Source: Metallyticus violacea
Lineage: Eukaryota > Arthropoda > Insecta > Mantodea > Metallyticidae
Length of the DNA stretch: 64,000 nucleotides
NCBI GenBank assembly: GCA_030762175.1
Contig: CM060831.1
Span: 82,219,501 to 82,283,500 of the forward strand
Direction: 5' to 3'
Shown: positions 23,871 to 35,959 of the stretch, in pieces
Numbering within the stretch: the first letter of the stretch is position 1
Layout: the number at the start of each line of letters is the position of its first letter
Position numbers and translations under genes: made by a program
Notes under the pieces: model-generated
Told to the model about the DNA's origin: nothing
The model's input: the letters and a program-made list of their open reading frames with translations, nothing else
Database searches by the model: none

Positions 23871-24160
23871 TAAAATAATTCATATGAATTATTGTTGTTT
23901 TGGTTAATGGTAATTGAAATTTATCTTATTCATTTTTCGAAACATTGAACATTAAGACACGTTTGTTTAGTTTTCCTGAAAAATTGACTTCAGTAAAAGC
24001 ATAAATTGTCAGCAGAGACAATGAATTATTTGAGCGTCAAATTCGGGTTTTACCAGCGATAAAGTTAAAGTCTTGGAAAAATAGAAAATGTGGTTAAATT
24101 TTATTATACAGTTAAATAATGATTTGTTCTTTTGAAAACTGTATCAAGCTTCTGAATCAA
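23871..24160. other. AT-rich spacer
   Basis: No gene or shared repeat seen. Confidence 0.4.
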
Positions 24161-24161
24161 T

Positions 24162-24985
24162 TATCACAAGTATAATCACGAGAGGGTCTAAGATTACCGA
24201 CAAATTTATCTGGAAACTCAGACCCTTAAGAGATTAGGACTATTCACGAATAAAATAAGAATTTAAATATAATCCTTCTAAATTTCCCTTATAAAATTGT
24301 AATAACTGTATATTTTTATATAAACATTTTCAAGCAATTTTGCGATAGAAGAATGTCGATTGTCAGTAATGCCAATAGAGAAGAGCAAAATACGGGTTTA
24401 GGACTATTTCATGAATAGAATAAAAATAAAAGTGATATATATATATATATATATGGACTTCACATACAGAATAGTAACACTTGCATAAAATATTATACTT
24501 ATGAATATCTATTCAATTCAGAAACCGTGAGACTGAAATGGAAAAGTCGACATTTATAATCGCTACCGTTAGATTTTCTAATACCAAATGAGGTAAAAAA
24601 TGATAAAATACGGTGCCTATTTTTCTTTGTATTCTAAAGTTTGGAATTCTGTGGATAAGATCTATTTGCATATTTGATGCAACACCAAAACGCTTGGAAG
24701 AATCCTCCATTTTGCGTTATGATTGTCGATTGTCTATGCTTTTGTTCCTATCAAAGGCTTCCCACCTCTAACAAAAGTGGTCAGCGATGCGTGTTTATAA
24801 ATTATATATTGGAGGTATAGAATTGGCCACATAACAAATGCACGTCGCGTGATAAAACTGATTTCATAATTCTTTTAATCAATGTCACTCCGTAATCGGG
24901 CTGCGATTGGTTAAAATTATTTTTTTTTTTTTTTTTCCCCGTTTCATTGGTCAATTTTAAGATGACGTCACATGAGGGAAATAGT
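24162..24985 (-). repeat. Repeat R, copy 3
   Basis: Minus-strand copy that includes the far end missing from copy 1. The head keeps a perfect palindromic TGACGTCA at 24963-24970, matching a cAMP-response/ATF element, and a CCAAT-like block nearby. The conserved ATGGAGGATTCTTCCAAGCG start-like site is at 24710 reading left, opening a 65-codon frame. An (AT)n run at 24435-24454 lies inside. Confidence 0.8.
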
Positions 24986-25094
24986 CATTAAGAAACTTAA
25001 ATTTAGTAGGGAAGAAGATACCTAGGGGGAAAAAAAGTATAACCTCGGAAGAGTTTTTCAGCTGGGGTATAAAGGCACATGGGCATTTTTTTTT

Positions 25095-25364
25095 ATTTGT
25101 TTGTTTACGGACGCTCTTTAACATCTCAAGTCATCAGCGTCCCATTGAACTCAGGGCGTTAAACGGCCGACAAATTTTGCTCAGAGGCCTCTTCTTTCAG
25201 GCTTGAGATTCTTTTCCGTGCCGTAAATGTACGACACGAGACCTACGGCTTTACTTCCCTTCCGAAGGAAGCCATACTTAGGATCCATCGATCCTGGCCG
25301 GGTTTGAATCCGCGAATTTGGGTTTAGGAGGCAAGTATGGTAACCACTACACCACCAGGACCGA
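25095..25364 (-). repeat. SINE-A copy 6
   Basis: Head, B-box (GGGTTTGAATCCGCG on plus), body and terminus are present; about 15 bp around the GATTTTTACGCCCG block are missing. Confidence 0.9.
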
Positions 25365-25586
25365 CACACATGGGCAGTGATTACAGTTCAAGCAAGTGTT
25401 TTGACACCTGTGAGATGTTTATTACAACGCACTCCATTGCTTAAGGGATTAGAAGTCTGTATAGAACAGACTTAGTTTTTGGGACAGTGATCACAGAAAA
25501 AACAAATAAATTATTTAACTTCACTAAACTACCCCAAATGGCTATGGCAACAAAATTAGATTTTCATTAAATATTTTTTTTTTTTT

Positions 25587-25848
25587 GAATGGTGTTTAAC
25601 GTCCGTTTTAACTACTGAGGCTCCTCAGACGGTGGACACTGATGATACATGAGATGATATGATATATTGGGAAAGGTTAAAGGAAGGAAACGTTCCAGGC
25701 CCAAGTTTAGGGTACCTTCCCGACATTTGCCAGTTAAGAGGAAAAGCTGGAAACAGCCTCAGTCAGGGAGGACGGTGCTGACTGGATTCGAACCTCAGAC
25801 CTCCCGCTCACCAGTCCGGGCCTTAACGACCTCGACTACCCGTGGCGG
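25587..25848 (-). repeat. SINE-B copy 5
   Basis: Full layout on the minus strand from CCACGGGTAGTCGAGGTCG (head) to GACGTTAAACACCATTC followed by an A run. The 106-codon plus frame across its right half is a shadow. Confidence 0.9.
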
Positions 25849-28084
25849 TAAATATGCTTTGTGTAATATATTCGTTTATAATCAGCGTTTTCCTTTTTTC
25901 TCCTTAAATTTTCCTCTTTCTTCCTCGTGTCTATCGAAGTTCCCGAAAAGAAATGTCAAATCTCCCATCAATGACACACAGCTTTAGATTTTCTTAACAA
26001 AACTTTTGTGTCTGTGGTTTTCTGGTCTTCTTTATACTTCTCTTCTCTGCTTTTCTTTATTCTTCACACTTCTACATATTAGTACTAATTTTATGACATT
26101 GAAAGTATTTAAAATTTGCTGACTTTCGCTGCAGAAATGGCGAAGATATATGGAAGACAGGTGTTGATGGGAAATACTCTCGCGTTCTTTTCGATTAGAT
26201 AGATACGAAGAACTTTGTACAGCCCTGTTGCCGCTCTTCTTCTACGTTTATTTTTTCAAGTGCATAAAACCCTCCGACCTTTGTTTTTCCTCGAGAGTAT
26301 TATGTATCATTATAGACATAACCTCACTTCTTTATGAGCCTCTCCGGTGATGATGCATGGATTTTTGTGAATGAAATCCTGGCTGGCGGTGATTATTATG
26401 AACCTCTTGTCGTCATCATGAAGGGTGAAGTGACTTGATGGTCTCACATGTGGAGACCACATGCTGTTTGTTGGCTCTACTGTGTGTGGGAGAATACAGA
26501 CAGGGCATCGTCTCGGCCTACTTGTTTTTATAGTGAGCCTTTCTCAAACAATCAGTCGCTATAATACGCACTTGCTGCAAGGAACAGGACCGCTTTGGGA
26601 TTGGATTATTCACATATATCAAGTTTTCTTTTTTTAATCCCTTGCTAATGGCAATAATTTTCTCCCAAAGAGCACCAAATCATCGTGGCATCATTTGGTG
26701 ACATGGTGCTCTAACAGTCTAACAATTTAAGGGTCAAGAGTTAACTTGAGTTTAGGACATAAAATTAACATTCAGTTATATTTATTTAACTTGGAAATGT
26801 TGGTTTATAAACAATAATAAAACATTATTTCGTCTTAACCTCAAATTAAATCTAACTCCCGAAATTTCAGAAGTTTAAGTGCCAACTAGAGTTTAGTAAT
26901 TTATAATTAAAACATTTCCCAGAGTACAGAAGCATAACAACTTCATTTTAAAACGTTTTTATTAACTCGCTTTCTTGTCTGTTCGGGTGGAATTTTGTAA
27001 TTAGTTTTTCATGCACTTCTAAATGAGATAGAGACATGAAAAGTTGCACATAGGGCAGAAATGGATGACAATACAATATAATATGGTAATTATCATGGTT
27101 CAGTGGTTCCACGGTTCAAAAATATGGTTCCGCAATTTTGAAAATAAAGCAACGCAATATCAACCACGAAGGTTTTAAAAAATGTAAGAACACGTTTCTG
27201 TAGTTTCATTAATAACGCATAAAAATATAAAATTTACAATAAACTTTATTTAAAAATAAAAACAGTTGCTATGATGACTGTATTATATTTATCAATACAA
27301 CAAATAAATTATAATGTAACTTGATTTATATTTAATTTCAACGTTTTATTTGAATCTAAAATGATTAGCATTCTTTTTGTTATATTTTGATAATACAGTC
27401 GTCGTGGCAATTATTAAAATAAACAGCCCGATGTCGAACGCGCAAATTCCAAGAAACGCATGGCTCAAGCGCGATCAACTGAGACTATGGAGAAACATTC
27501 TTCTCGACTCGCTAATGACACGCAACGATATGCTAAATATTTGATAACAGTACAGTCGCCATGGCAACTTTTCAAATAAAAACATCAAATTTAAATCCTC
27601 ACAATTAAATTCTTACAAATAACATTTAATAAATCTGATTTCTATTACATAAATTCAATTGCGCTAATGTTAATGTGTATTAATAATTTCAACTCTAAAT
27701 AAGTAGTGAATTAGTATTATATTTAATATAATATATGAGTTACATATATTATCAAATATTTTGACTTTTATATTGAGGATCTGGTACAAATGTATTTAAT
27801 ACTGAAATAAAAAATTTTCAAGTTTGTGTGTTTTATTTATAATTAAAAAACAATAATTAATCAACTATTTCAATATATCAATGGAGTACCTAAAGGCATT
27901 TTCTATTTTAGACGTGATCAATAGAAAACAATGAACTAAATCTAAAAGTTGCCCAGTTTTTGTCATTATTTAATCGAGATGTCTAATACTGGTTGGAAAA
28001 TTGTTTACTCACAAGACTAAAAAGTAAAAATAATTTAAATACTTTATTTAAAAAAACCACATTATTTTCTTAATTTTCAATAAA
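25849..28084. other. No recognisable gene; two small hairpins
   Basis: 2.2 kb. The part 26100-26600 is less AT-rich and holds the near-palindrome TGGTCTCACATGTGGAGACC (about 26438) and a hairpin with arms AGAGCACCA and TGGTGCTCT (about 26668-26711). A 40-bp imperfect direct repeat occurs at about 27384 and 27538 (GATAATACAGTCGTCGTGGC versus GTACAGTCGCCATGGC). No coding signal was found. Confidence 0.45.
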
Positions 28085-28382
28085 CTAAAAAGTATAAGAT
28101 AGTTCATCTTAGCCAAATGCTGATTTATAACCCCTTGCAAATTCATAATCTCATATACTTTTTTAGAAAATTTCTTCCAAACGAAAAACGCGGGGCGCAT
28201 GCAATAGATAAAATTAATAACGGTTAAGGGTATCTGTAGTTTAAACTAATCACGCAAAAGGTTCAGACTATTGCATATGCCTCGTGTTTTTCGTTTGGAA
28301 TAAAAAAGTTTATGAGATTCTGAATTTGCATGGGGTTATAAATCTGCATTTGGCCTAGGATGAGTTATTTTGTACTTTTTGG
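28085..28382. mobile_element. Foldback/MITE element with about 120-bp terminal inverted repeats
   Basis: The left arm (28085-28207) and the reverse complement of the right arm (28258-28382) align almost end to end. Both contain CTAAAAAGTA/CCAAAAAGTA ends, a GATTTATAACCCC block, a TCATATACTTTTTTA block and a CCAAACGAAAAAC block. About 50 bp separate the arms. The transcript of either strand would fold into a long hairpin. There is no coding capacity and no family assignment. Confidence 0.85.
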
Positions 28383-29164
28383 TCATTTATAGAACTGAAT
28401 GACAAATAATTCAAAATGGATTTCACTTAGCAAAAGATATCGAAGAAATGAAACAGATGTTATGTTACAATCACAAACTAAGGGAAATCATGCTTTGAAT
28501 TCGACGTTCATGATACAACTAACTTTAAAGCTATATGTAACAAGGAACTTCCAAATTTTTATTGGAGAAATATTCAAAGTAGAGACCAATAAAGCCCTCC
28601 ATAAAGTTACTAGAGCTATAGCAAAATTACTACTGAGATGTCAATTCATTAAAATACCAACAAGAGGGTGATGTACGGAAAGTGATGCTAGGCTTCTATA
28701 ACATTCGCAACTTTCCTCCAGTTTTAGGTGCTATGGCCTTCACACACATGGGGTAATAATGCAGAAGTTTTCGGAAAAGAAGTATACCCTTTGACAATTT
28801 CCCCCCATGCTCTTTACAGTTATTTGAGATCGAGTTTTTTTTTTCCAAATATTTCGTTATATTTTAGCCCCAGATCAATAATAATATCTTTCTCACATTT
28901 TCACATTTACTAAAATTGTTCTATACATGTAACAATTCTTTCTAATACTATTTTGGTGGCTGTTGGTAGAAAAACAAACTTTATACGCTCTCTTTCATGT
29001 GCTGTAATATGTTAATGTGTCGGAATTAATAGAATAATGTATACACGAACGGAAATATAGTGAATAACATAATTTGCTATTTTTCCATTAATCGAAGCTT
29101 TTTATGAACATTTACCTAAACACTTTCATGAGAATCATCTGGGGTTGCAAAATTACAAGGTGAT
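28383..29164. other. No recognisable gene
   Basis: Two plus frames of 60-90 codons show no family resemblance. AT-rich to the right. Confidence 0.45.
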
Positions 29165-30165
29165 ATCCGGAATATTCGGGACTGGTGCTACCATCTGGTC
29201 AAAAACTTACTTTGAGACTAATGACCGCCCTCATCCTCGAAGTAGTTCCCCTCCACACGTATACACCTGTCCCAGCGATTCTGTCATTTTCCAAGTGCAT
29301 CTTGGAAGTCACGTTCTTTGAGGTGTTTAGCACAGACAGCGTTTCTTCTTGAATTCTCTCAATTGTGTCGAACCGACGTCCTTTCAACTTGATTTTCAGT
29401 TTGGGGAATAGAGCGAAGTCGCAGGGTGCCAAATCAGGCGAGTACGGTGAGTGGGGAACAACCGTCATGTTGTTTTTCGTCAAAAAGCTCCTGGTGAACA
29501 AGGAATTGTGACAGGGTGCATTATTGTGACGCAACAGCCAGTTCCTTTGTCGCCAAAGTTCGGGCCGTCGTCTCCGCACATTTTCACGGGGCCGTCGCAA
29601 AACGTCACATTAGTACGTGGGATTCACTGTTTGATTTGGTGGAACTAGTGCACAATCCGCTTGGTATCAAAGAAAACGAGGAGCATGCTCTTGACTTTAC
29701 TTTTTTTTTTTTTTTTGGCGTTGGTGAGTTCGGGCTCTTCCACTGGGAGGATTGTTGTTTTGTCTCAAGGTCATAAGCGTACATCCAGCTCTCGTCGTCG
29801 GTGATGACCCTGGACAAGAAGGTTGGGTCATTGGACACGGCCTGACGAAACTCCGTGCAAATTTCAACACGCTCCTGGGCCTTCTGATCAGCAGTCAGGA
29901 TCCTTGGCACAAATTTTCCGGCGACATGATGCATGCCCAATTCATCATTTAAAATTCGTTGGTATGTCCCATAATCAATTCCCACTTCATGAGCAAGGTC
30001 TTCAATAGTTCGACGTTGATCCTCACGAACTTGGTGTTGAACCAATGTCAGGTTGTGTGGCTGATGGGCCTACCGGTGTGAGCATCGTCTTCAATAGCTG
30101 TACGGCCGGCTCTGAATCGAGCATGCCACTTAAACACACGTATACGGCTAATGCTTTGTCCCCCA
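29165..30165 (-). mobile_element. Mariner transposase pseudogene, second family (M2)
   Basis: Minus-strand pieces in order: RVFKWHARFRAGRTAIEDD (HTH linker, near 30100), EDLAHEVGIDYGTYQRIL (second HTH), KFVPRILTADQK, VITDDESWMYAYD (first Asp region), a shift in the A16 run at 29701-29716, then LLRHNNAPCH and YSPDLAPCDFALFPKLK. In active mariners the second catalytic residue is Asp (HDNAP); here it reads Asn. The 5' end is lost at the junction with repeat D at 30166. The 3' terminal repeat was not identified. Confidence 0.9.
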
Positions 30166-30590
30166 AATCTTAAATACAGAATGTACCTCGACACTTTCTG
30201 CTATTTCTGTCTATTTTACTGAATGTAAAGACGATATCAAGGGCTCAGTTCATAAACATGGTTACATTTAAAAATGTTTATAAATACTCACACAGTTCAA
30301 CTTTGTCTATAAGCGGTCATATATTTCACTTAATTAATAGTATACCATTAATTTTTGTGGTTTATCCTCAACAATAAATAATAATTCTAAAAATGCTGTT
30401 TCTCCTTTGTTATACTTATAGACTGCACAAATTCTATTTTTTCCCCTTATGTACATAGTAAAGCCACAACGTATTTCATTTCATTAATTAATAAGGCCAT
30501 AATTTGAATAATACATTCTTTTTAAAATTAATTAACAAGATGCAAAATTCGTTTAGTTTACGCAGCTGCAATGTGACGGACTTTTACTTA
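30166..30590 (+). repeat. Repeat D, copy 1 (3' part only)
   Basis: It matches the 3' portion of the 2.3-kb repeat D at 36-38 kb: AATCTTAAATACAGAATGTA, CATAAACATGGTTACATTT, TAATAGTATACCATTAATTT and the end TTCGTTTAGTTTACGCAGC. It starts exactly where the M2 mariner stops. Confidence 0.82.
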
Positions 30591-31073
30591 GATTCAACAC
30601 ACCTCTTTAATTTTAGCAATATCTGACATTAATGTCAGAAAAATATCTAAAAGCCATAAATGAATGTCATGTGTTTAATTGTTATCCGAGTACAATGACA
30701 GAAACCTTCCCTCCTTTATTTATACACCAAAACACACGTATTTGGATTAATCTGTGAAAAGTGTATTCTGTGGTCGATATTGTTCAGCCCGTTAGAGTGT
30801 CTATGTTATTCCGATTTAGCAATGGTTTCCTTACTGCCATATACTCTTTCAGATTACCCAGGTTGTAAATTCAGCATGACAGGGCTCCGGTCCGCTAATT
30901 TTCCCGTAAATGTATTATACTCTATTCCTATGTTCAGGCAATGTATCAGAAATTAATGTTTCAAAATGTGTTATAATTATAATGTGAAATATTGAGAACA
31001 CAGCGCAATAAAAATAACTGAGGTTAACAATAAGCCCAAACTTTCAGGACCAATCTCCATATGTAGTATAGGA
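30591..31073. other. No recognisable gene
   Basis: AT-rich, nothing matched. Confidence 0.4.
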
Positions 31074-31349
31074 AAATATGTTATATGGACATAAGTCCGA
31101 AAACGCTTTATTTCCATGTTAGAACTCATTTGTACAACTCTTCAACATGGGAAACACACAGGAACAGAACGTACCACATGAAACTCTCTCTTATATGTAA
31201 TGTTCAAAATGCCTACCGCTACCGCTACCCGCCGTCCCATTGAATCATGGATTAGCTAATGTATCCATAGACAATTGCGCATTGTTTCGCAGCCTTCCAT
31301 AATACGGGCACGAAGACTCTCTGCATCTTATACCGGGGTTCGATACATA
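31074..31349 (-). mobile_element. Tc1/mariner-like transposase C-terminal fragment
   Basis: Minus-strand translation near 31210-31340 (AESLRARIMEGCETMRN, then IHDSMGRR) resembles the C-terminal helix of insect DDE transposases in which an LRxRI segment precedes an arginine-rich RxxMxRR segment. The end GGAAATAAAGCGTTTTCGG is at the left. It is interrupted at TA 31348-31349 by the M1 mariner that follows. Confidence 0.5.
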
Positions 31350-32580
31350 CGAGTGTGGGTTCATACGTTTCGGGACTATACATTTTCTCAGCATGATAAA
31401 GTCAAAAACTACATTTCACTTTTCTATATAGATACCCTTTATTGCAGTACACTTCTCACATCTTTAAATTAACATTCCAACCCCACCCCCCAAAACACAG
31501 CCAGAAATATTGTCTGCAAAATGGACATAAACAGCATCCATCACTTCTTCATCACACTTAAATTTCCTTCCTCGAAGGTCCTTCTTGAGTTTTGAGAACC
31601 GGAAATAGTCTCTGGGAGCTAGATCTGGGCTGTAGCGTGGGTGGACGATCTACTTTAATCCACATTTCTTCACAGCTTCCTTTGTAACAAGAGCTGTGTG
31701 CACAGGCGCCTTGTCGTGAAGAAGGCGCACACCACCACTCAGATTTCCTCGCCTTTTCTCTTTGATGGAAGCACGTAGTCTGTGCAGTAGACCAGCATAG
31801 TATTCCCAATTTACTGTGGTGTTCCTCTCCTTGAAGTCAATGAAGAGTATTCTTTCACAGTCCCAAAAGATTGTGGCCATGATCTTCTTGGTTGACTGAT
31901 CTTGGCCTTTAGAGGCGGTGCTTCCCCAGGTTTACGCCGCTCCTTTGATTCTCTTTTAGACATGGAATCATAGTAGAGGACCGTAGTTTCATCTCCTGTA
32001 ACAATTGTTTGCAGAACTTCTCTCTTGTTGCCCTGGCAGAGCTCCAAAAATACCTGACAACAAATGACACGTAGCTGCTTTTGGACTGAGGAAAGAAGTC
32101 TAGTCACCCATCTTGCACTAACCTTATTCGTGTTTAAATGTTCATGAATAATTCTAAGGACTGTTGTTTTAGAATGGCTCAACCTTGCTGCTATTTCTGT
32201 GACTTCGAGCCGCCGGTCTTCCATAATTTCTCCTTCCACAAGAGCGATATTTTCAGGAGTGAGCACCTCCAAGGGCCGACCTGCACGCTCTTCGTCTTCA
32301 ATGCTTTCTCGACTCATTCGAAAACGTTTGGCCCATTCTTTTACGGTAGCATATGAGGGGGAGGCTTCCCCATATACACCGTCCAATCGCTGTTTAATTT
32401 CATTTGGAGTAAGTTCTTCTTTTGTGAAGAACTTATTAACAGCTGGATACTCCATTTTGAATATGTCACAATCTTCTGCACACAGTCTTCTTTATGCAAC
32501 TATATCTGAACAACTGAACACAGTTACAGCTGCAATTATTTACTTAACAGATAAGGTATGACACCAAATAAATTTTTTCT
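31350..32580 (-). mobile_element. M1 mariner transposon, broken, 5' end rearranged
   Basis: The 3' inverted repeat is diverged (CGAGTGTGGGTTCATACG). The transposase begins MEYPAVNKFFTKEELTPNEI at 32455 and stays open for over 180 codons through both HTH segments, WVTRLLS and TGDETTVLYYD. A frameshift near 31890 follows. The second frame has LLHDKAPVHT (second Asp kept, next Asn changed to Lys), then a TAG before YSPDLAPRDYF (third Asp). The element's own 5' terminal repeat is missing at 32580; an inverted copy follows. Confidence 0.93.
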
Positions 32581-32586
32581 AACCTA

Positions 32587-32647
32587 CGAGGGTAGGTCCA
32601 TAAGTTTCCGGCCTTGCCGAAAGGATTATCGCCTTTACAAAACATTT
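32587..32647 (+). mobile_element. Inverted M1 mariner 5' end
   Basis: Sixty bases of M1 5' terminus (CGAGGGTAGGTCCATAAGTT to CGCCTTTACAAAACATTTAT) lie head-to-head with the M1 copy to the left, in opposite orientation. Read as one event, the last 60 bp of that copy have been inverted. Confidence 0.85.
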
Positions 32648-33096
32648 ATTGTAGAACAGGGAGACTTTACGTTTATTTAGTGTAATTTCCTGTAACATTT
32701 ATCGCTCTTTTGGAGAAGTCTTATTGTAATACGGTAATCTGGTTTGTTCAATTTTGTAGTCAACTTCCTCGCTACCCATTGCCGATCAAACTCAGGTAGT
32801 GATTGAATGAAATTAACGTAATGCTCTTCTAGGGCAGACCTACCTGTAGGTGGTGCATCGTGAACACTATCATGTGCTTACCAAAGACTTGACACCCAAT
32901 GTACCACCGTCTGATATGACAATGTTTCATTCCTCTCCAGGATCAGCATGTCATTCCTTTGCAGCTTTATTCCAATTTATGCAATTTGCTCAATTTAAGA
33001 AAACTCCTCTTTAAGGCAATTCAAATTTACACCATTATTTGACATCTTCATGTTCTGCCGTCTATAGTCTACAAGTAATGCACTAGTAACGCTAAG
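32648..33096. other. No recognisable gene
   Basis: Nothing matched. Confidence 0.4.
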
Positions 33097-33222
33097 TTCG
33101 TTGCTCTAGTAATGTTCATTAACCAATGGCCTGTATTCGCACATTATGAACTATGGGAAAATAGTTTAATTCATTAGAATAATTATCAAATATGACAAAA
33201 AACGGCTAATGTCTAATGTGCT
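33097..33222 (+). repeat. Flank shared by element E copies 2 and 3
   Basis: This block (GTTGCTCTAGTAATGTTCATT through TTCATTAGAATAATTATCAAAT to ACGGCTAATGTCTA) is repeated in inverse orientation at 39903-40055 beside E copy 3. It is absent beside E copy 1, so it is either host repeat or extra sequence of an E subfamily. Confidence 0.75.
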
Positions 33223-34030
33223 CATGCTAAAAAATGTATACACACTTTCACAGTAGATATCTATTCCATATATTTTAAAGTTTGACCAAAAAACAACAGT
33301 AATGTGTAGTATGATGTTCTGTAAATAGATATGACTCACATACATTATGATAGCGTTGCTATGTGACAGGTAAATCAACAGTGTACAAATGAAGTCAAGA
33401 TTATCGTATGATGTTCTGTAAACAGATATGACTCACATACATTATGATAGCGTTGCTATGTGACAGGTAAATCAACAATGAACAAATGAAGTCAAGATTA
33501 TCGTATGATGTTCTGTAAACAGACGTGACACACATTACGTTATGATAGCATTGCTACAACAAAATGGAGTCAAGATTATCGTTTGAACAGCGGAAAGTAA
33601 TTTTGGAGTGGTATTGGAAAACCGAGAATGTTGTTGAAGTTCAAAGGTAATGGAGACGTGTGTACGGAACAGAACCGTCAACGCGAGTAACAATTGCAAG
33701 CATTCGAGACAAATTTGAGACTCGTGGTACTATATGCGATGTTCACAAGGGCAGATGTGGGCAGACCAGTTACACTGGCAGCACTTCGGGAAGAAACTGA
33801 AACGGCATGTGCTGCAATCGCTGAGGACACTTTCGCAAACGTTGCTCAATCAGTAGTTCAACGTGCTCAGAAGTGTATCGACGCCGATGATGGGCATTTA
33901 GAGCAACTGTTGTAACTATAAAAGTGTAAGATGATTAGTGCTCATCATTTTCTGTTTGTGTGAATTCAGTTTTGTTATGTTAATACAGTTTTTTCTTTGC
34001 TTGAAGTGTGTATCATTTTTTGACATCCTC
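33223..34030 (+). mobile_element. Element E, copy 2, with internal tandem duplication
   Basis: The ends are CTAAAAAATGTATACACAC and GTGTGTATCATTTTTTGACA. Coding remnants on plus are the N-terminus from ATG 33564 (LSFEQRKVILEWYWKTENVV, then RIRDKFET) and the C-terminus (33694-33915 frame: PVTLAALREETETACAAIAE to CIDADDGHLEQLL). The catalytic middle is deleted. The leader contains 97-bp units starting at 33309, 33406 and 33503, the third shortened; E copies 1 and 3 have a single unit. Confidence 0.85.
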
Positions 34031-34448
34031 TGTATATATATTTACAAAATTATGAGATAAAGCGAGCTTGGACTGGAACAGAAGTAAAAAAAAAAAAAAA
34101 AAATGAAGAGAAATATGGGATTCTAGTAGGGGCAAGTATTATTCATTGTTTGGTGAAATGTGTCATGATTTCCATTGTGGACAAATATACTTGTGGTCGA
34201 CAACAATGTGGTAAAAGTAATAAAATAACTTTAAAGGAAAAATATTAATTAGAAAACTTTTGGGAAATAAGGAAGCATAAAACTATAAAAATGATCGGGG
34301 AATAAATTAGGAAAAGTAAGAATAAATGTTCAGATAAACGGACTTATAAATATACAGACATAAAGGACGAAAATTATGAAGGAAATATTAATAAAAAAGA
34401 GCAGATCAAACATATGTCGGTTTGATCCCCAATACAGCGACAACTAGG
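34031..34448. other. No recognisable gene
   Basis: Purine-rich AT sequence with an A-run at about 34087-34103. No family matched. Confidence 0.4.
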
Positions 34449-35168
34449 AGTTATGGGACACCGGGAGTGAGTTTTTCTCCAAAATCGGGAAAAAAATAAA
34501 TTGTTTTTCAGCAAATGTTTCCTTGAACCTTTAGACCTTCACAGAAGGTAAACATTTGCATGCCCCCCCCCCTTCGTGCTCTACAGCCATTTTAAGCACC
34601 GCGTGTTCTTTTAAATCACACTCCATTCCAGCATACGTTTTTTTATAAAACAGCGTTTTTCTCAAAAGTTCATTTTTACACATTCAAAATGTCCCACAAT
34701 ACACATTTTTTGTTTAATTTCATTTAAAATTTACCAGAATCATCAGCAGTATATATTCTAACGTTCCATGGGATAAAAACACACTAAGATTAATAATAAT
34801 TAAAATAAAAAAAATTTCTGTGAACAATTATTAATTTTAAAGATTAAAATTTCTTATAGATTTAAAAATTATCATACTTCATTCGTAAAATTTATTTAAA
34901 ACCTCTTTCTGTACAATATTTGTAGGAGATTCAAAGCTCCAATTGCAAAAAAAATCTAATCAATTTTCTCAACTCATGAGCCCAGTGCGACATTTTGATT
35001 ATGCGCCATATTTACGTAATACAATTTATTAAATAATTTATAGCTCGCAAAGTGTTTGTCCAATTTCAATGAAATTTGGTACTTAGCAATGTAATCATGT
35101 AACACTCCACAAAAATCCTTACAAAATCGTGGAACTTTGAACATTCACTTCCAGTGTCCCGTAAGTTA
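34449..35168. mobile_element. Non-autonomous element with about 20-bp inverted ends
   Basis: Left end TTATGGGACACCGGGAGTGA and right end (reverse complement) TTACGGGACACTGGAAGTGA differ at four positions. The interior is AT-rich and non-coding, with a C10 run at 34563-34572. Length about 720 bp. The superfamily is unknown and the exact target duplication could not be fixed. Confidence 0.6.
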
Positions 35169-35959
35169 TATTGACACTAATAAACAGTAGGCAACTCGGA
35201 GAATGTCTATTTAAAAATTAAATATAATGCATATATTTACATTGGATTACATATTTGTTTTATATTTTAATAATTAAACATACTCATCTGCACATAATGA
35301 ATCTCAGTTGATTTGAATGTAATTGGATATTGAATTATTGAAATTATTGAGCGTTAGTGTACTGTTTTAGCAATACGCCCAACACTGTGCCTTCACACTT
35401 GCAACAGTAGTGGAGAAATGCGATGCATTTGAAATATGCAGAAGACATCTTCAAGGGTGCCAGAAAATCACATACAAAAAAAGAAATCACTCGAAAATAG
35501 CAGAGTCAAGTCAGTTTCGAGTTGGCTAAAAGCTGGTGGAAGTTTTACAGTTGACTACAAATACGTGCTTTCGGTTTGTTCTGAAGTGTTTAGAGCTAAT
35601 TCCTGATTATTTATAGCAGTGGGAAACATTAACTCCATGAAGATATTACTCACGTCTGAAGATCTACTGAAGAACACAGGTTTTATTACCCTGTCTGTAC
35701 GTTACAGCAGAATGCTCCTCACTGGAGGGATGGAGTGTTAGTTGTAATATGCGGGAAGAAACGCAGTTTATTTCAGAAGTTCGTTACGCAGTTAATGTTT
35801 CCTTTAATTCTTGTTTAACTTACAAATCTATTTATAGATCGCATCAAGAAGGAGTATTTTTATTACTACCTCCGTACATAATTTTTATTTCCTTCCTTTT
35901 GTAAGTTATTGCGGTTGTATCCACGGTAAGATATTTTAATAAACTATCATATAACCTAT
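35169..35959. other. No recognisable gene
   Basis: Nothing matched. A GT-rich stretch at 35965-35980 marks the start of repeat D. Confidence 0.4.

Noticed and set aside
26435..26715. Two small palindromes as regulatory or muscle E-box sites
   Set aside because: E-box-like CACATGTG is too short and common to support a claim without conservation data.
27380..27582. Imperfect 40-bp direct repeat
   Set aside because: Only two units, AT-rich, with no target duplication or element structure.
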